This document shows, in pieces, positions 61,861 through 64,000 of a DNA stretch of 64,000 nucleotides. The stretch's first letter is position 1, and each line of letters begins with the position of its first letter. The position numbers were made by a program, and so were the translations under genes. This DNA is from Pelargonium tetragonum (taxonomy: Eukaryota; Streptophyta; Magnoliopsida; Geraniales; Geraniaceae): NCBI GenBank assembly GCA_036897445.1, contig JAYMTL010000008.1, forward strand, positions 62,001 through 126,000. Direction: 5' to 3'. The notes under the pieces are model-generated. The model had not been told where the DNA came from and ran no database searches. It was given only the letters and a program-made list of their open reading frames with translations.

Positions 61861-64000
61861 CTAATAAGTATTAGATAATTCAGTTCTATTAATTTAAGGG
61901 GATTCCTCCAGTCCTTTTAGTTAGTGACACAGGAGCAGCTTAGAGCCTTAGGGAGGTTTTTGGTAAGTTATTATACCCGGCTGAAGGGGCAAAAGGCTAT
62001 GCATTTAGTACTGGTATAGTCAAACAGGGCCCTCCACAAAAGGAATTTCACTTGAGTTTCTTTACTACTGGACCGGAAACCGAGGACTAACTTTAACCCA
62101 AAATATTTTATTCCTTAAGCATCTTTAACTAGAGTAGTAGCCGGGTTCTTATACCACAGCAACTATCTAATAAATCGAACGAAGATCTCTTTCCATTATA
62201 AAAGCCTTCCTAAGGGAGAAGCCCTCTTAGGATTCTTACTATGCGATTCCTTTTAAGCCCTTGCTATAGCGGCTCTCCCGAAGTTTACATATCTCCTATA
62301 CTTTTTTAAAATCCATTTTTCTTCCGCAACCGAAACCCTTTTTCATTTTAAGAAGGGGTCTAGCGTAGAGAAGAGTCCCTCTTTGTTTAGCCCTAGTTTT
62401 TAAAATATCTTTGCCTTGACTTATTAGTATTTTACCCCTATTTCCAGGAATTTGAGTATCTAGGAAGACTTTGTACGAGGATGATTTTAAGGCACTGTTA
62501 GGGCTTCTACTGCACTCCCTGCTCCTTGTAGCCGTATAAAGAAGACATAAACCCTATATATATAAATACACTCTTTTCCCCAACCAGAGGGTACCGAGGA
62601 GTTGAGGGAAGTATATTAGATAGCACAGGACGTATAACCGCATCAACTGCTTACTTGTAAGACTCTTTTTCTTAAGGCTCAAAAACTAGAAATGCATTAC
62701 CTTAGCTTTCATTTTGTGGACTCCTCAACGCCCCTCTTATCAGAATAGGAACCCTGAAACATTAGCAAAACCTAATCTCTTAATACCTATATCGGCTTGC
62801 TTAGCTAGAGTAACTATTGTACTACACTCTTTATCCTAGGATGAGCTAGAATCGTCATATAACCTATACTGATACAAGGATACCCTAAGATAAGAGTCTT
62901 CTTGTAGTTACTTATATTAGTCCTCACCTACTATTATCCATATAAGTGTACCTTGTAAAGAATGGTCTACTTGGAAGCTTTCTATCTATATATAGATGGA
63001 TGAGTATTCCTGGACAAAGCAATAAACAACACAGATTACTTCTTATTAAAACCTTGTAGGGCCTTTCCTAAGTTACTTGTCTATATACTACTAAAAGATA
63101 CCTCTTAAAAGTTTTCTCTTGTAAATCTATAAACTCGGTTTTATTTCTTCTTAGTGGAAACCTCTCTTCTTGTTAGGAGCTATAGCTATACCGGGTTTCT
63201 CTGCCCCTAACTTATCCATACCGGAAACGGATTCTTTTAGCTTATACTTCCAAAGTCTTTAATTAAGGGATTTTTCTGTTCCCTTTTTTATAGGTTTCCA
63301 ATTCTGAATAGAATAGTCAATTTTGGAAGTATAAAGATAACATTAATTTGAAAAGAACTTAAGTTACTATCTATAATATCATGCCGGTTTAGCTATCCAG
63401 GAATACCTTTTGAGGCTTTTAGAGCCAAGATTTCCTATGTTATTTGCTTCTATTTGTATCTTATTCTTTTTGCCAGGCTTAGCTTCTCTTTGTTTTCTGG
63501 GTTGAGAAGGTGAAGGACAAAAGGGCCTCCTCTTTATTATACATAAGAATTCCTTACTTAATAAGTGGAACTAGAAAACCGAAAAATAGGATTCCCTCAC
63601 TTAATTAATAATTAGAATATCCACAATCCTTTGAAGAGGAATATACCCTAATCCTTTTCCTAGACTTGCTCTTCAGAAACTTACAAAGTATAAAGGGAAG
63701 ATAGTATCCTATCTTCCTACTTTTAGAGACATAAAGGTACTTGAAAATCTTGATTGAGGAGCAAACTCGTATATTTCAATGCATAACAATTCAAAATTCA
63801 CGGGATTGCTTACACCGAGAGGCTTCCCTTTCTATTTGTAAACCCCGAGTTATTGTCTAGAATAGCGTTTTTATTCCAGTTGGGCTACCTATTTCTTTAA
63901 AGTTTGTACATCCGACTCTTTTTGCGAAACTCTTCTTACTGGAATTCTTAGAACCTCTCCGGCGGAAAACCCTTTTATATAACTTACTTCTTGTAAAAAG
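61861..64000. other. Mixed gene-free end of window
   Basis: Background motifs (GGGCCC at 62027) alternate with CT-rich patches. The perfect AT-rich palindrome ATCTATATATAGAT is at 62984-62997. No gene is recognised. Confidence 0.45.

Overview
This 64-kb window is AT-rich (about one third G+C by eye) and nearly gene-free. The longest ATG-started open frame is 92 codons. By my rough estimate of stop frequency at this base composition, that is what chance gives in 64 kb on six frames. I recognise no protein, no ribosomal RNA and no CRISPR array. The one gene I can support well is a tRNA-Ser(GCU) on the minus strand at 41484-41571. Its acceptor and variable-arm sequences resemble the mitochondrial trnS-GCU of plants and algae more than the plastid type. 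A probable tRNA-Pro(UGG) lies just beyond it at 41347-41444, and several degraded or interrupted tRNA-like sequences are scattered elsewhere. The best reading is a piece of a very large, gene-poor organellar genome, probably mitochondrial, from an alga, protist or fungus. The organism cannot be named from this window.

Two kinds of DNA alternate. The background (1-8650, 9180-22220, 23420-27400, 27740-28560, 29000-32880, 39460-58480, 59660-61250) is dotted roughly every 50-100 bp with short G/C-cored motifs. These often form small perfect hairpins: a purine arm such as AAAGG, a 1-3 nt centre and the matching CCTTT arm. Larger examples are at 2607-2627, 5242-5255, 17336-17361, 26702-26713 and 45009-45042. 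The core word GGGCCC occurs at least 11 times, where about 1-2 would be expected. The second kind is islands (8650-9180, 22221-22640, 27401-27740, 28561-29000, 32881-36400, 37921-39460, 58481-59660, 61251-61860). They have few such hairpins and a strong strand bias: one strand is G/T-rich and poor in CpA while keeping TpG. Islands share short words such as TGACTTACTTCTT, so they may be decayed relatives of one another.

The largest island, 32881-36400, is a field of diverged repeats built around a GGAAAGAAATAGAATC-like unit. No operon or pathway can be described. The points of interest are the architecture, the hairpin family, and tRNA-like sequences that appear to carry hairpins inside them. 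If the same hairpins also split protein and rRNA genes into pieces too small to see here, the window could hold genes that are hidden rather than absent. That is a hypothesis only.
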